Source of the DNA: Alisma plantago-aquatica
Lineage: Eukaryota > Streptophyta > Magnoliopsida > Alismatales > Alismataceae
Assembly (NCBI GenBank): GCA_963693085.1
Contig: OY856412.1
Span: 965,895,281 to 965,959,280 of the forward strand
Reading direction: 5' to 3'
Length of the DNA stretch: 64,000 nt
Within the stretch, counting starts at the first letter, position 1; the number at the start of each line of letters is the position of its first letter. The notes beneath the pieces were generated by a model. It was not told where the DNA came from. It searched no databases and saw only the letters and a program-made list of their open reading frames with translations. Both the position numbers and the translations under genes were made by a program. Shown piece by piece: positions 11,501 to 26,500 of the stretch.

Positions 11501-14500
11501 GAAGCTAGGCAAAATGGCATTAAAGCAATGTTCACTGGTGCAAAAGATAAGGTCGGCAAGGCAGTGGGTAAGTTCTTCTTTGCTCATGGTATACCTGCAC
11601 ATGTTGCAACTGAACCGTATCTTCAACATATGGTAGATGTGATAGGGGATTCTGGGAGGGGCGTCATATCAATTTCAGCCAAACAATGGTGATGATATTA
11701 TTCTTGATAATCCGCCTGAAAGACTTGAGCCTGAAGCTGCACATGTAAATGTTGATATGGAAATAGATAGAAGAGTACAAGAGCAGTTAGGTAGCTCAGA
11801 TTCTTCTTCTTCAACTGGTTCCAAATCTAAATATGATGATAGTGACAATGATGGTGGTAATCAAAATCAACGCTCTCCAGAATATCCTCAAGCTGTGGAT
11901 CCTCAACATGATGATCGGCCTTATGTTACTAGGGGTGCACCTCCACAACAACAAGAATATCCCATGGCTGAAAAAACTTTTCAAAGAAGAAAAACTCGAA
12001 TTGGGAAAGATTACAGCGGTGCACCTCCACCAAATGCCGCAATGCCCACAACTCCAAGCCCCTACCCCTACTCCTACCCATCCAATCCACAACCACAACC
12101 ACAATACCAGAGTCCAAGTGATTATCATTCTGATGTTGCTGAATCAATGGATGCATTGAGCATATCTGACTCTCAATCTCAACATTCATTTGGAGATATG
12201 TTATTTGGGCAGACACTTCCATACCCATCTCAAACTTCTCAACATGGGTATTCTGGATATCAAGTTGAACCACAAGGTCCACAACCAAGGTTACAATTAG
12301 AACTTGGACTTGGTATAGGATATCATGAAGCATACTCTGTCCGTAGCCCTTATGGATGCTTTCGGGTGAACACCGAAGCATATTCTGGTGATTTCGGGCA
12401 AACATGGAGTGGTGGGCATACTACAATTTATCCTATTGCCGGAGTTCCATTACAACCTCCTTTTCCTCAACCTCCAGCTCCTCGAGCAAGGGCACCCACA
12501 CCTCCTCCCGCTTCTTCTCAGCCTCCCAGGAATTTCAGCAAACAAGGCTCAATATCTCAAAGATTTACAAGAACATTTTCCAAAGATTGGGATGATGCAG
12601 TATGTGAATCCTGAAGTATATGAGGAGCATGTTGTCACATACAACAAATCGTATAGAGCTTTGATGACATGGGAGCAATATGTAGAACAACAATATCCTT
12701 ATCAGCAGCCGGCGCGCCACTCAACATACAATTGATGTGAGTTAGTACTTAGTAATTTACTATGTTGTTATATGTTTGTTGTAAGTTGAATATTATTGCA
12801 TAAGTGTGTAAATCTTAATTCTTATATTTTGTCATCGAAATCCTTCATCGAAATCTCCAAAAAATAGGATTGATTCCTTACCTCCCACATAATTGACCCC
12901 CCCCCCCAACATACCCAATATAGAATTTTATTGCATAAAACGTTGCATCTAGGTGTTGAGACCACGCCTGTAAAATTTCATGATTTAATTCGTTCATTTA
13001 GGCGTCGATAAGTCCAGGATTGCATCTGTCGATATTTTCGTCGGTATACCTGTAAATATCTATTTCCACGCCGTTGATAAGGCGTCGGTATCAACATTTA
13101 ATTCCTTGATCTCAACACCCCCCTCAAGATGGAGTGTACACATTATGGAGACCCAACTTGCTACTCATAAGCTAAAAGATAAGAGTTAGTGGCTTTGCGA
13201 GACTATATATGCTATATGCTCTTCTATCTGAACACGAGACACAATTTTATTTGCCATAGTAAAATCTTTTATAAAGTGACAATCAACTTCTATGTGCTTC
13301 ATTCTCTCGTGGAATGTTGGAATTTTGATATATGGATGTAGGCTTGATTGTCACATTGCAAGCTCATTGGATATGTTGCTAGAGTATTTCAACCGAGTAG
13401 GATTGATTGCACCCATTGAAGTTCACAACAAGCATGAGCCATGGCTCTGTATTCAACTTCCTTACTTGAACGAACAATGCTTCTTGCTTTTCTAACCTAC
13501 CAATTGACCATTGAGAAAGATACCACTCAGAGGTTAAGTGTCTGTCTTTTGCATCCCTGGCCAGTATACATCGACATACCTATTTAATGGAAGCTTACGA
13601 GCTAATAGAGATTTTGAATTTGCAAAGGCTCTCCCATGTGCACCTTTCAGACATCTTCGGATTCTGTTAACAACCGCCAAGTGTATATGCTATGAAGAAA
13701 TAAAAAATTGACTAACCACTACCACAATTCTTCAATACTTTCTAGTATCACAATATTTCTCGTCTTCTCCTTGAACCATTTTCCCTTGAAAGTCGATGAG
13801 GGTGAGACTGGATTTTTATCTGGTTTCTTGTAGAAGATCAAGGCCGTGTTTTACTGGTAACAAAATGAAGCTGTTCTCGGATCTAAAAAATTTCTATGGC
13901 TAAGAAATATAGTTGATGTCTGAGATTTTGGTGTGAACATTTTTTTGCAGAGACTTATACACATCAAATATACCTTTAGGATTATCTCTAGTAATGGCGA
14001 TGTCGTTGACATCGACAACCGTAACTATTTGATCGTTATATGTGTAAAAAAAAGAGTTATCACTAGCAGATCTTCCAAAACTAATTGTTCGAATGACTTT
14101 GTAGTATTTATCGAACTATGCCCTTAGAGATTGTTCAGTCCAAAGGAAACCTTTTTCAATAAAAAAAACTTTTAAAATGTCTACCACTAGAAAGGATGCA
14201 TTTTGAGAAGATCTCTATGTAGAAATACATTCTTAACACATAATTGATATAGTAGCCAATCAAAATCTATAGCCACAGATACAGATAGGTACCGAGTGAA
14301 CTTGTTGATGTAGGACGTGTTAGGCTTTATTCTATTTGTTTTTGCTTTATTTTTATATTAGGGACCTAAGTGCAAATTATCTAGTTAATGTACGTAGTCA
14401 TAAATGTTTTATGCTTTTCTTTATTTTAGGTTTTATTAAATTCTGAGTTTTGTTAAATAGGAGTGTATTTCCATTACTTGTAGGTCAAGCCATGTAGTCT

Positions 14501-17500
14501 TATAAAATCTAGCCTTGGGACCTTTGTCCAAGCAGTTGAAAATGAATTGAATTTTGAGAATTGTCGTTTATCTTCTTCTTTCTTCTTCTTCAAGATGTAT
14601 TCCACATCACTTGTTCTAATGGGAGCTTAAAGCAATCAACTCCATGTGTCTTAAGTATGTGCCTTGGTCACTAGGCGAGCTTTGAGACGATTTACCAAAC
14701 CACTAGGTTCATGTTCAACAACATATATCCATTTGCAACCAAATGTCTTCTTCCTAAGAGGAAGATGAATATGAACCGAGTTCAGATGTGCCATTTGTTG
14801 AGGACGGTCAAATTTCGTCATTCGTAGTATATGTTTTTCAGGATCTTGCAAAGCTTTCTTGTGATTCCAAGCAAGTAAAATATCAACCAGAGCAATGACT
14901 GTCTTCTATTAAAAGACAAGATTGCGTATCTTGCCAATTTGGCAAACATCATACACGTGCTGAGACTTAGAGAGTTCTTCAAAACCTTTTATTTAATCCA
15001 TTATGGTGTCTAGGGCCCCTTTTGCATTCCCGGCGGTAATAACTTTAATTGTTTTATAGTATATGTGGATGACAATTCTCCCAACTTGGATCTATTTGTT
15101 GAAATTATAGGAAGAGGTCGTTTTGATCATAAAACAAGTTCACCACCTTATTGAAGACCAATTTTATTTCCTCATTAAATCCTGTGTACTGATACATTGG
15201 GGTATGTTCAAGATCAGGTTTTCATCTTCTGGTATGTGCTCCACAAAGGTCTCGAGCCCACACTCCATGAGAAGATGGTGTGGCTGAGCGTAAAGATTGT
15301 TAGTTACATACTTCCAAACAGTCTGGTCATACATATCTTAAACCAATGTTTGTAAACCAAACCTGGAGGTCGACCCGGATAAGCTCCTAGGTCTCAGGAC
15401 CCTGGTTCAACCGCCGGGTCAGTTCGGTTGACCTGATGACCTCACATGACACACACTTACATTTATATATATGTATGAATATATATGCATAGACACTTAT
15501 ATACAAATATACATACACAAACACATATATACATATGTATTAATAGTAGAAAATAATAATCTGGAGCAAATCCATACAAAAACAAACAAGAAAATCCTTG
15601 GTTTACATCACATAACAATGATGACATGAATCAATAAGCAATCTTTAGTATATCAATAAACAATGTTTGGGTTATTTGTTTATTTTCTGGAAGGGACAGA
15701 GGCATGTATGTGACAGACTTTAAGGAGTTTTGACCCATCCCGATTCAACAAACCAGTGAGCGAGTCACCAGATGACTGGTTCAACCGGCCGAGTCTCAGA
15801 TTTTTTTGTGCTAAAAAACGGATTTGGAGGCTACCTGACCCGCCAGGCTTACCGGGTGGCGGTTTGATCGGTTGAAACGGATGAGTCTGAGTCGGGTTTA
15901 ATAACTATGGCTTAAACCCTACTTCACTCTCATACTTCAAAACAATATCGTCAACGGCCATTCTTACTGCATGTTTTTTCATCAATCAAAAAACCATTTT
16001 CAGTTCCCCAAGGCGCATAGTTTTGCTGTATCCTATCCTGGAGCATAAAGTGCACTTGGGAAAGATCCTAGGCCCCAACAACATCCTCCTCTGCAAAAGC
16101 AACAATAGAGACATGAACCTTGGTGTAATGAGAAGAGACCACATGCTGATTGAGTTGAATCAAGGGAACTTGTATTCTTACATAGGATTCCTAAAGATTG
16201 AAGATTTTATTAGCGGATAGAATGACACCAGGAACTAGAGTGAACTTATGGGTTAGACTTGACAAAAACATGATTGTGATTAGGCCCTCTCAATCTTGAG
16301 TATGTTCTTCAGATTTCAGGGGTTACTAAAAGTTCAATTGTCGAGAACTAGATTGAATGTAATCAATTTGTAAGATTTTTCTCCCCTTCAGTTAAGGAAA
16401 CATTTTCCCATACAATATAGATGTGAAGAGCTTTGCATTAATGATAGTAATGCTTCTTGTCTGTCTACAAAATTACTTCTATTTGTATATTAAACATGAA
16501 TTCGGCACCAAGTTCTGGTTTCATACTATTCTAGAGCCGCTAACGATTCTAACTCATGCTTGTGGCATTTTAGATATTTTGTAGCCTTTGCATCAAAATG
16601 CACATATGCAACATTATTTGACTTATATTATCACATGTTTAAAAGAAAGTATAGGCAACATTTATCCATAAAAGATCATTTGATGCATTCAATCTAAGAG
16701 ATATAACAGACCCTTGATCATGATAAATAATCAATAGACTGTAGTACATGTTTATTCGCCATACCTGTCATATTGACAAAAGTGGAATTCAAAATAAGAG
16801 AAAACACAACGGGAATGATGTGTGCGAGGAAGACACAAAACTGAAATGACACTTAAGTGAAAAAATACTCCTAAACAAATTACACATTCATCCATGCATG
16901 GGGATTTGCATGAGGAAAATAAAACCATACATGAAGACGTTTGTGAAGAGGATGTGGTTTTACAGATGCTCGAAGAAGAGGAAGTGCTGACTGAACTTGT
17001 TACACGATCTGGGTTAAAGTATAGCTTCAGTTTACAATGCTAATGATGTTGCATGGTTGACATCAGTAGAGGTGCGTAGACAATCCTCTCAAAAACTTTG
17101 GAATACTATAAAATTTGCAAGGTATCAGGATGGTGATTTAACGTCCTAGAGCATTTGTCCTACTAGCCCAAAGAATCAGGAATTTGAGGTCGAATGTTGA
17201 TGTTGACACCTCAATTTTTGGGTCTCTATCAAATCCTTGCTATTTGGATGCAATACGGTGACACATCATTTTTGGGTCTCCATCAAATCTGTGCTATTTG
17301 TATAATTTACATAAATTGAGTTGCATCAAACTACAATGAGTGAAGCCCAATTTCTCCAAAAGGGATCAAACGTGGGCCCACCAGATACATTTTCGTCAGT
17401 TTTGGACCCAAAACCAATTTGGACCTAGTTTAGGCAAGATATGTACCCACATAAGAGTTAACAAAACCCTATATTTTGTTCCCAACAGTTCTGAACCCCC

Positions 17501-20500
17501 ATTGAGCAAAATTTACACATTATCTAGGTTATAAGAGAGACCCGTAAAATCTCAAATTTGACTCTACTAATTATGGCAAATCCAGTTCACACTTCACACC
17601 CAGATTAGACAAAACCTGAGCCCCCATCCTTTCTGGAATCTTATGAGAAAGTCATTTACTCATCTTATTTTGGCGCCGAAGGGTTTCACACCTAAATATG
17701 TCAAACCAGACTGTACAAATTTTGGGTTCCTGTTTTGAAAACCACACCAGGCGCCAAAAGTTTTCACACCTAAATGTGTCAAACCAGACCACAAACATTT
17801 TAGGTTCCTTTTTTGGAGATCACACTAGGCACTAAAAGTGTGTCAAACTAGACCATACACATTTTAGGTTCCTTTTCCAGGACACACATTTCGGGTTTGT
17901 TTTTGGAGACCACACTAGGCGCCAAATTGTTTCGCTACACTGACGAAAACTCGGTGCTAATGGTGAATCCAAACCACCCCTGTTGTTTTCAATTTCCAAC
18001 AAAATAGACTCTTGTACAATGGCGATTGGAGAAGGCTTTGATTTCTCTTCAAATTAGTGGGTGATAGAAGTAGATCTCCCCCTTCATAGGCTTGTATGCC
18101 TGGGAGAGCTTCAATTGGAGATTTTAAGAGAAAGGAGAGGAGGGCAATCCCGTGATCTTCCTTGTACAGGCGGCATTGGAATGATATATTATCAAGTTGA
18201 CCAATCAGGAAGACATGAGAGAAAAACAGAAATAGAATAAGGGAATGGAGAGGGAAAGAGAGAGAGAGGTTAGGTTAGGCTATTAAGATAGCTGCTCTGG
18301 TATCATGTTGATAATCACATTTTGCTCAAATCACCAAAGAGAATTGAGTCACACTTACTTGTAGAGGAGTAGGGAAGCATGATAACCCTATTACCGTTGT
18401 TGTCAGAGCCTGGTTGAGCTAGTTGATCTAAAAAGTTGAACTGGGAACCAATGGGCAAACTGTTCCGAGTCTCCCCTAAAACTGTTATTCCCTAAAATGA
18501 TCAAAAACAATGAACCAATTGAACCAACCACAGTTTCTCAAAACTGTTATGTTTTCTCCGTCTTAGTTAGAAAACTGATTTTCCTCTGAAATGTATATAG
18601 AGAGTTATGATTTTTCTATATACTGTGACTTTGATGTTAATTAACCATATATGTGACATTTTAATATATGATTTAGGATAGTCTTCTTATATAAGAAGCC
18701 TTTAGTTTTTTCTTTTCAGTAACTTTGTAGATTTATTCGCACCAAAAAACTTTGTAGATTTATTTATAGCTTTATACATGCTAGAATAATCATTCAATGC
18801 TATAGTCATGGTTAGATATGGCTACATGGAAAAAGCGGTTTAGAAATGACCATATACGGAACAAAGTGGGGTGACGAGTATTGAGGACAAGTTGTGTGAG
18901 GGTCGCCTAAGATTATATGGACATGTGCAATGTGGACACCTTTTCGAAGCAATGGTGCTGAGTTGATCCTAGTTAAAAGAAGAAGAGGCATGAGCGTATA
19001 AGGAGAGATGGGATTTGAATATGACCCATAATAGAGCTGATTGGAGAAGTAAGGATCCATGTAGCTGATCCCAACATGGTTGGGATTGAGGCTTAGATGA
19101 TGATTATTTTTATACTATATATATTATGGTGTCTAGTGTTTTAAAAAGCGGTATGTGTTATGCGTTCGGAGAGGTCACCTTGTAGAGTATATGCGATATG
19201 CGGGAGTATATGCGGTTTTGGATTTTTTTATTTATTAATTATTATATGTATATATATTAATCATGAATTTACATATTTAATTTGTGCAATTGTGTATCTA
19301 AATAGTACAATTACTAGAATAATGGATGCAATCATCACAAGTTCACAACTTAAATAAATACAAACATGCACTATGATCTAAATTTAAACAAACATAGATG
19401 AATGTAAATGTAAAAAAGAAGAAATCAGAATATGTCTAACTGAAAACCGGGGTTTAATCGGCCTTGTATGCGGTCGTACAACCGATTATGCGGCCTGGTC
19501 CGCTTTTTGAAGGGATTTCCAGTATGCGGTTCGGTTGGAGGTCCGAACTAAGCGGCCGCACATACCGATTTTTAAAACAATGATGACATCATTGATGATG
19601 TCATGTATGAATTAATCAGACGAACAGTTGGATTGGTTAACTGGGAGCCGAGAGCCATATTGGTTCACTCACGGGTTCGGTCTTGATGACCTTGCCACAT
19701 AAGTGAATTCATATAGTGGTCCATGAAAGGGGCGAAAACAAAATTTAATGACGAAAATATTCAGATATATCTCAACACCATTTACTAACAGAGAGCCCAG
19801 ATGTTTTAAAATACTTTTAGGATGACAGACCGTCTTCCAATTAATTTTATCTCTCTTATTTTCTTTTAGGAAAACCCCTTAACTCCATTGGGTTTTTCTC
19901 TTGCTTGAAATTCTTAACATAGACATAGCATGACGGGGCAGAAAAGATCACCATTGAATACTGATTTTCCTCAACGCGTTTGCATTCAACGACAACAAGT
20001 AAACCATAATACCAAACATGTAGTGGTTGATCATGCAATCCTTCTTTTCATTCATTTTATTTTGACATGTTTTCTAACACGAGCGGTTAAATCTTCTTTC
20101 CCTGTCTTATTATGGGCCTATGATATGGTCTCCTAATGATGCACATTATACACTCCATTCATGTTGATTGTCCTAATACATTGATCTGCATGCCATGTGG
20201 CCAAGTTATCAAAGAGTTTAATGATTTTCTGCCTAGTCTTTGCCTAATTGCTTTTAGGTGACAACGGTCCAATCATTAATATAGTGTGTTTTTATTGTAT
20301 AACAAAGGAAAAAAGTCCATGCAATGGCAAATATTTCGAGGGAGAAGGGAACGTAAAAATTGGGTAAGCGAATCAAGTTGTAAATCAAAATACTGAACTG
20401 CCTTGATAATACCCCTGGGCTATTTACCTGGATATTCTAGATAAGTAAATAAATGGGCAAATCCTAAGAAGAGCCCTTATATAATAATGCCCATAAAATA

Positions 20501-23500
20501 GTAAACAACTCAAATGACTAAGTGTGCACATTTTTTTGGAATTAGTTAGGCCCATACATGGACTGCGATTGCGCAATGCACACTTAATTAGATTCATTAC
20601 AGTACAACATGGCTGAATGCTCAGCTGTCCTACAACTTGACTCGGTGTTTCATGGATCTGTAAAACTGGCATTTCTACTGTTTGAATAATGTTGCCATTT
20701 GCCAAATTACTAAACTTATCACCTTTGGGAACCTCGAAGTCATCTTGTTCACACATCTGCCATTGACTCATTTACAGCCTTAACCAATCTCTTTCTTTTG
20801 AGTAAATCAATATTAGATGTATCAGTTTTTTTTTCTTGAGAGTTTAAATGTATCGGTTTGTATACTGTAATCTGTGGACTGTTTACCTCCTTATTCAATA
20901 AAATCTGAACAAACGTAAGTGTTCTATTCACTTGTACGAAGAAACAGTGGCAGACAAATTGAAGGAATCTATCCCACAGTTATCATTTTGTCATCCCACA
21001 GTTTTCAATTGGTCTGAACCTGTCTACTATGTATTTTTTTTTGGCGAGATCCAAAGGTACCAAACTAACTTTCTTATGTTTATGAGGTTAATTCAATATA
21101 GAAGTCAATCTAAAATTGCAACAACCAAATGTTGTTGCTTAAAAACTTTGTTTGAATTCCAAATTTCAAGTACTTAGACTTTGATTGATTTGACGTAACT
21201 ATAACTTGTAAGGAACTTATTCTCTAAGAACTGAAGTAGAGTTCCCGGAGGTTGAGTTTTAGTTGATTGATTTAAATTCTGTTTTGCCATTGATAATGAA
21301 TTTCTTTTGATTGGTTTGTCGCAACTGCTAGCATAATATCCAAAAAGTGAAAACCATAATTACATATACATTATACGATACTGAATGTTTAAACTTTGAA
21401 ATCCTACACATCTTGTCAAAATTTTGCAAGCTAAACATGTTAAAAACACGGCTTTTAAAGAATACTAAAATCAACATGCATTGTTTTTATTTAATTGGAT
21501 CTTTTATAACTAACTCTTTTTTTTTTTTGGATGACCGAGAGAACCCACCTCGAGCGAGCCCGACATGGTAAACTCTTGAGGCATGAGAGGGTGTGGTCCG
21601 GTCACCCCCCCTCCTGCGCCATATTAGCGTGGATTACCGTTCACAAAGTGCCTTCAATGAGGTTTGAACCCGGGTCCTTCATTGGGACTTACCGAGCTCC
21701 TACCACCCGGGCTACTATGGCCGGACATAACTAACTCTCTTGTGGCTTAGATGATGACGACGACGGTGATGATTATATAACTAACTCTCTTGTGATAATT
21801 CGACCAAAGTAATGAATTTCACCATCATTTTTTATTCGTCTTGTCCGCCAACAGCCAAAAAGTTGTGCGTTTGTGAGATGGAATTACTTTTGACTCTGTA
21901 CCGTCTTAAAATAAAATCTATTCAATGCATATTCCGGCATAATAATTCTCAAATAATGAACACGGTGCAGCTGATTTCCGACATGATGATCAAGCAATTC
22001 AAAACTTCTTGCCCAATAAACTATTGCAGAGTTGATTTCCACCAAGACGATCAAGTAAATCAGAGCTTCTCCCCCAATAAACAATTGCGGAGAAACAAGG
22101 GCACTACTTTCCGGCCACAATTCAAAGACTCTCAAAAATGACGATCGTGCAGAATCAAGCCGCCGCTTTCCAACGACAATGGCCTAATATATTGAAGAGG
22201 ATAAGAATTAATCGAAGAGAACAAGACCGATTGTCAGATCTGTCAAATATCTTCCGCCGTCACGAGCCACCAATCAGTCTCTCGACCAGGAGAAACTAGG
22301 GCATGAAGAGAGGCTACATTGAGTGGTGTGGAAATTGTTTTCCCAATGATTTCAGGCGGAAGTCAGGAACTGCCTCTTATTTATATCTTGGGAAGTCCAG
22401 AAAACTCTGAACTGAAGTTACTGAGTTCTGTTGAGCCAGTCTAACAAAACTGGACATGGAACTTGAGTTCCCATATTTTCCAGGCAATTTACACTGAACC
22501 AATCGGACCATTACTGGAGCAGATATAGTTATCCCTTTGTGACTTTGCTGTAGTACTTTGTAACAATTACGGTCTCACTTTGGGCCACATACATTTCTGA
22601 TTTATGCCGCATCATTCACTGCATTTATATACCAGTGATTGTTTTGCTATTAAGTATTAACGTTTAAACTGGGTTCTAGAATATGCTCTAGCTTATTATA
22701 CTTCTTAAAACATTTATCTCGTTGAATGAGTATAAGCCAAGAATGCCTTTTCTGCATTGAAATCATTAGTTAATGATCCAGCAAATCTTTGCACTGTTTT
22801 TGCCTGAATATATATGTAACCAGTTTGTCTTTTTGGCTAAAGGTATCCATAAAGAAAGACAATGGACAAACTGTTATGGTACCACTTTTTCAAAGTCAAG
22901 AAAACATTGTTGGAGAGGTAAAAATCTTATAGTTGGGCTTTATGCACTTAAGTATCAAGTTTAACCACACAGACGACAATACAAACATTACATGCTGGTA
23001 GTGGACTGATATTATGACAACTGCAGGTATCCATTGAGCCTCACCACGGTAAAAAAGTTGAGCACAACGGCGTAAAAATTGAGCTTCTTGGACAAATAGG
23101 TGCTTACATTCTATACACTTGTGGCATTAAAATCCACTTGCAAAAAGTGGATGTGCCTGATGATGATTCAATTCTTTTTGTCCAATTTGATCTTTGTGAT
23201 ATAATTTCATGTTGTTTTTGATGTTCACTGCTCTTTGTGATTTTCTATAGGTCTGGTCTTTTTAACCCGATAAGCCTTCACATGTCTCTTATATAACTGC
23301 TATTATAAAAGACACTTGTCTCTGTAGTTTGGGGACTGAAAAAAAATCTATTACAAAACCTTAGACCCTAAACCCGTATCCTCTGCCCTATTCAATTTTT
23401 TCTTGTCTGAGAACCTGCTACCTCAGTAGCTAAACACCTTTTTTGCAGACGGAGAACAGTTTAATTTTGGGGATACATTACAGTGTTGTTGGTAACGATT

Positions 23501-26500
23501 ACAGTTAATTATGTCCTACTGATACCTGTTTCTACCCTTTTTCAGAGCTATATTTTGACAGAGGCAACTTCTACGACTTCACTTCTCTTGGTGCGTCATC
23601 TTTATTTTACATGCTTTGAATTTTCTGCCTTAATGTTTTAACTTTCTCTGCTGGTTTCATTTGTGTTAAAATGGGCCTTTTTTGAGTGGATTTATTCATT
23701 TTTTTTCCCAATGTTTCTTCTGTGTGAATGCAGTTCGTGAGTTGGATATTCCTGGTGAAATATATGAAAGGAAAACATACCCTTTTGAGTTTTCAACTGT
23801 GGAAATGCCATACGAATCTTACAACGGTGTGAATGTAAGACTTAGGTGTGTGCAATGATTTACATTAATTTATAATTATATGCGGTTCATACTTGCATCA
23901 AAGATTTGCCCTGATACCCAATAACTACTTCAGAAACAAAAAATATTAACATTTTGTTTGTAGGTATATTCTCAAGGTGACCATCAGCCGCAATTATGTT
24001 GGAAGCATAATTGAGTCACAGGATTTTCTGGTAAGTTATTGCTTCATGGTTTTGTCTATTTTCCTATGATAAGGGAAAATGATGGATATCGTATAAACTT
24101 GAACAATGCTCCTTACCTTCAGTTGCCTTAGGCCTCGTTTGGCTCAGGTGATTGAGAGAACAGGTAATTCATGTGTTAAACGTTGTATAGGCTACTCATA
24201 ATTGGTGTTATGCTGCATTTCATTCACTGCAAATGTGGTACAAAAGTGGTACTAATAAAACTCACCACATCTGACGGGCTTCATGACTGCCAGCACCTGC
24301 AACATTTCAGACTTTTTGGGTTGCTGTGCAAAACAGCTTCCCTCCCACCAGGTCTGCTGCCCCTGAATACTGTCTGAGTAGAAACATACTCGTGAACTAC
24401 GATAAGTAAAAAAGTCCCCATCCAGATCATACTTGTCTATGCTTCTTTCCCACTCAAGGGAAGTCTAGGGGGCCTAGGCGGGAGTCTGGGCGTTTCTCGG
24501 TGTTTTTATATTTGTTTATATTTTACATATATAACAATGCTTTTGCATAACAATTTAGCTATATTCAAATATATACATGATACATCACTATGTGCATTTG
24601 TATTGATTTTCTCTGAACTTAATCAATCATAACTTCACTCACATCACACATGTAGTGGCCTAAGCTAGACCTATTCACGTAATTTGACCTAACATGATCT
24701 AAATTGGACCTAATTTAACCTACTCTGCCCTAATTTGGCCTAAGACATGTTTTGGCATAACATGACCTAATCAGATGCAACTTCCCCTATTTTGTCCTAA
24801 ACTGACATAAATGAGTCCTAATTTGGCAAAATCAGACCGAATTCCCCAAAAGAACACATGTTTTCCCCAAACGAGACATATTTCCCTCAAATCGGACCTA
24901 ATCTGCACAAATCTAATCTGATTTGTCCTAAATCAGACCTATTTCTTCCACTGAATTTGATCTAAATTGACCAAATTCAGATCTAATTCATGCTAATTTG
25001 GTCTTTAAGTGTCTTAATTTGGGCCTAAAAGGCCTTAGACATCCACTTTAGTTATATGAAAGCCTAGACATCCAGTTCAAGGCAGCCCACCTAGAGGGGG
25101 CCTAGGCGGAAGCCTTGATAACAATGTTCTAGACAGTACTTTATAATATTTGTGCAACATTTATAACCCTGGAAACTATCACTGTTTGTGGGAGCAAAAC
25201 AGTGGAACTTCGACGAAGTGGAGAAGTAATTCTCAAAGCTTCTAATAATCAGTGTGAATTTCCATTATTACACATTATGAGAAATACTGTGACTGAGTTA
25301 AGATGATGTCTTTTCACTAGTTAATAGTGGTAATCAGGCAAATCTCATGAAGGGCGGGGTTTTGTTGGAATCACAGTGGGGGGAGGGTCCTAGGGACGGT
25401 CTGGGTAGAAACTTACACGGGAACAACCACAAGTTCAAAAGTTCCCATCCAGACACAACCTTATAATATTTTGCAACATTTAAACCATTGATACTATCAG
25501 TGGGTGTTGGAGCAGAACTGTGGAACTTCAAGGAAGTGAGGAAGTAATTTCCAAATTTCTAATAATCAGTGTGAATGTCCATAATTACACATTTAGAGAA
25601 ATATTGAGGCTGAGCTAAGACAATGGCTTTTCACTAGGTAATAGTGCCAATCAAAGGAATCACATGAGGTGGGAGGGGGGGGGGAGCTTCGTCAGAATTG
25701 CAGTGGGGGAGAAGGTTCAGGGGACCGTCTGCCATGGAAGTGCTAACCCCCCAACCCCCACCCACAGACACACACACACAGACACCACAGCCCCTTCATC
25801 AATTATGGGATAAGACATCGAATTTGAGCACCTATAACACAAGATCCATATTAACTATAATATGATTCATATAATCATCTCAAGCTTGTTTACATTTTTG
25901 GGCAATTGTTGGTGACACAGGAATTTACACATGCTATTATAATCGCTGCTTGGTCGTCGTGGCTGAATCCAGATGTTGTAGATTTGATGTCACCCCAGTT
26001 GATGTCGGGGAATGCCATTTTGATTATGCCCACTTCCAAAAGAAAATAATGTGGCACATGCACTATTTTTACTCGCCATCGTTGTCGGTATCCTCATTAT
26101 CTAACTCTCAATCCCAACCATGTTGGGGTTTGGTACATGGATCCTTCTCTTCTGTTCGGCTTTGTTGTGGGCGAGGAAGAAAATGTCCGATTTCGATGCC
26201 GTTTCGCTGGCCATAGAAACAAGAACTTACTGAAATTTCGATGGAAATTTCGACAAATGCGTTCCTAACGTTTCAACGGCAAAATCAACGAATTAATTTA
26301 TGAAATTTTACCAGAATTATCTACTAGTGTAGATCTACTCAAATATGCAATAATATTTCGTACTGGATATGTGGGGGTGGGGTCTCCTCATGTATGAGTG
26401 AAGGACCCTGAACTGTTTTGATGGGGATTTCAACGGAGAATTTGGATGTCATTTTTCAATGGTGAAATCTATGAATTAAGTCATTATAGTTTGCAAGCAC

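Noticed and set aside
20424..20931. Two overlapping minus-strand ORFs (about 170 codons)
   Set aside because: They lie in different frames and have no recognisable motif. They are mentioned only as a possible decayed fragment.
21518..21726. A tRNA gene, because of the B-box-like GGTTCAAACC
   Set aside because: The sequence does not form an obvious tRNA cloverleaf, has a poly-A tail and is flanked by a target-site duplication, so it is a SINE.
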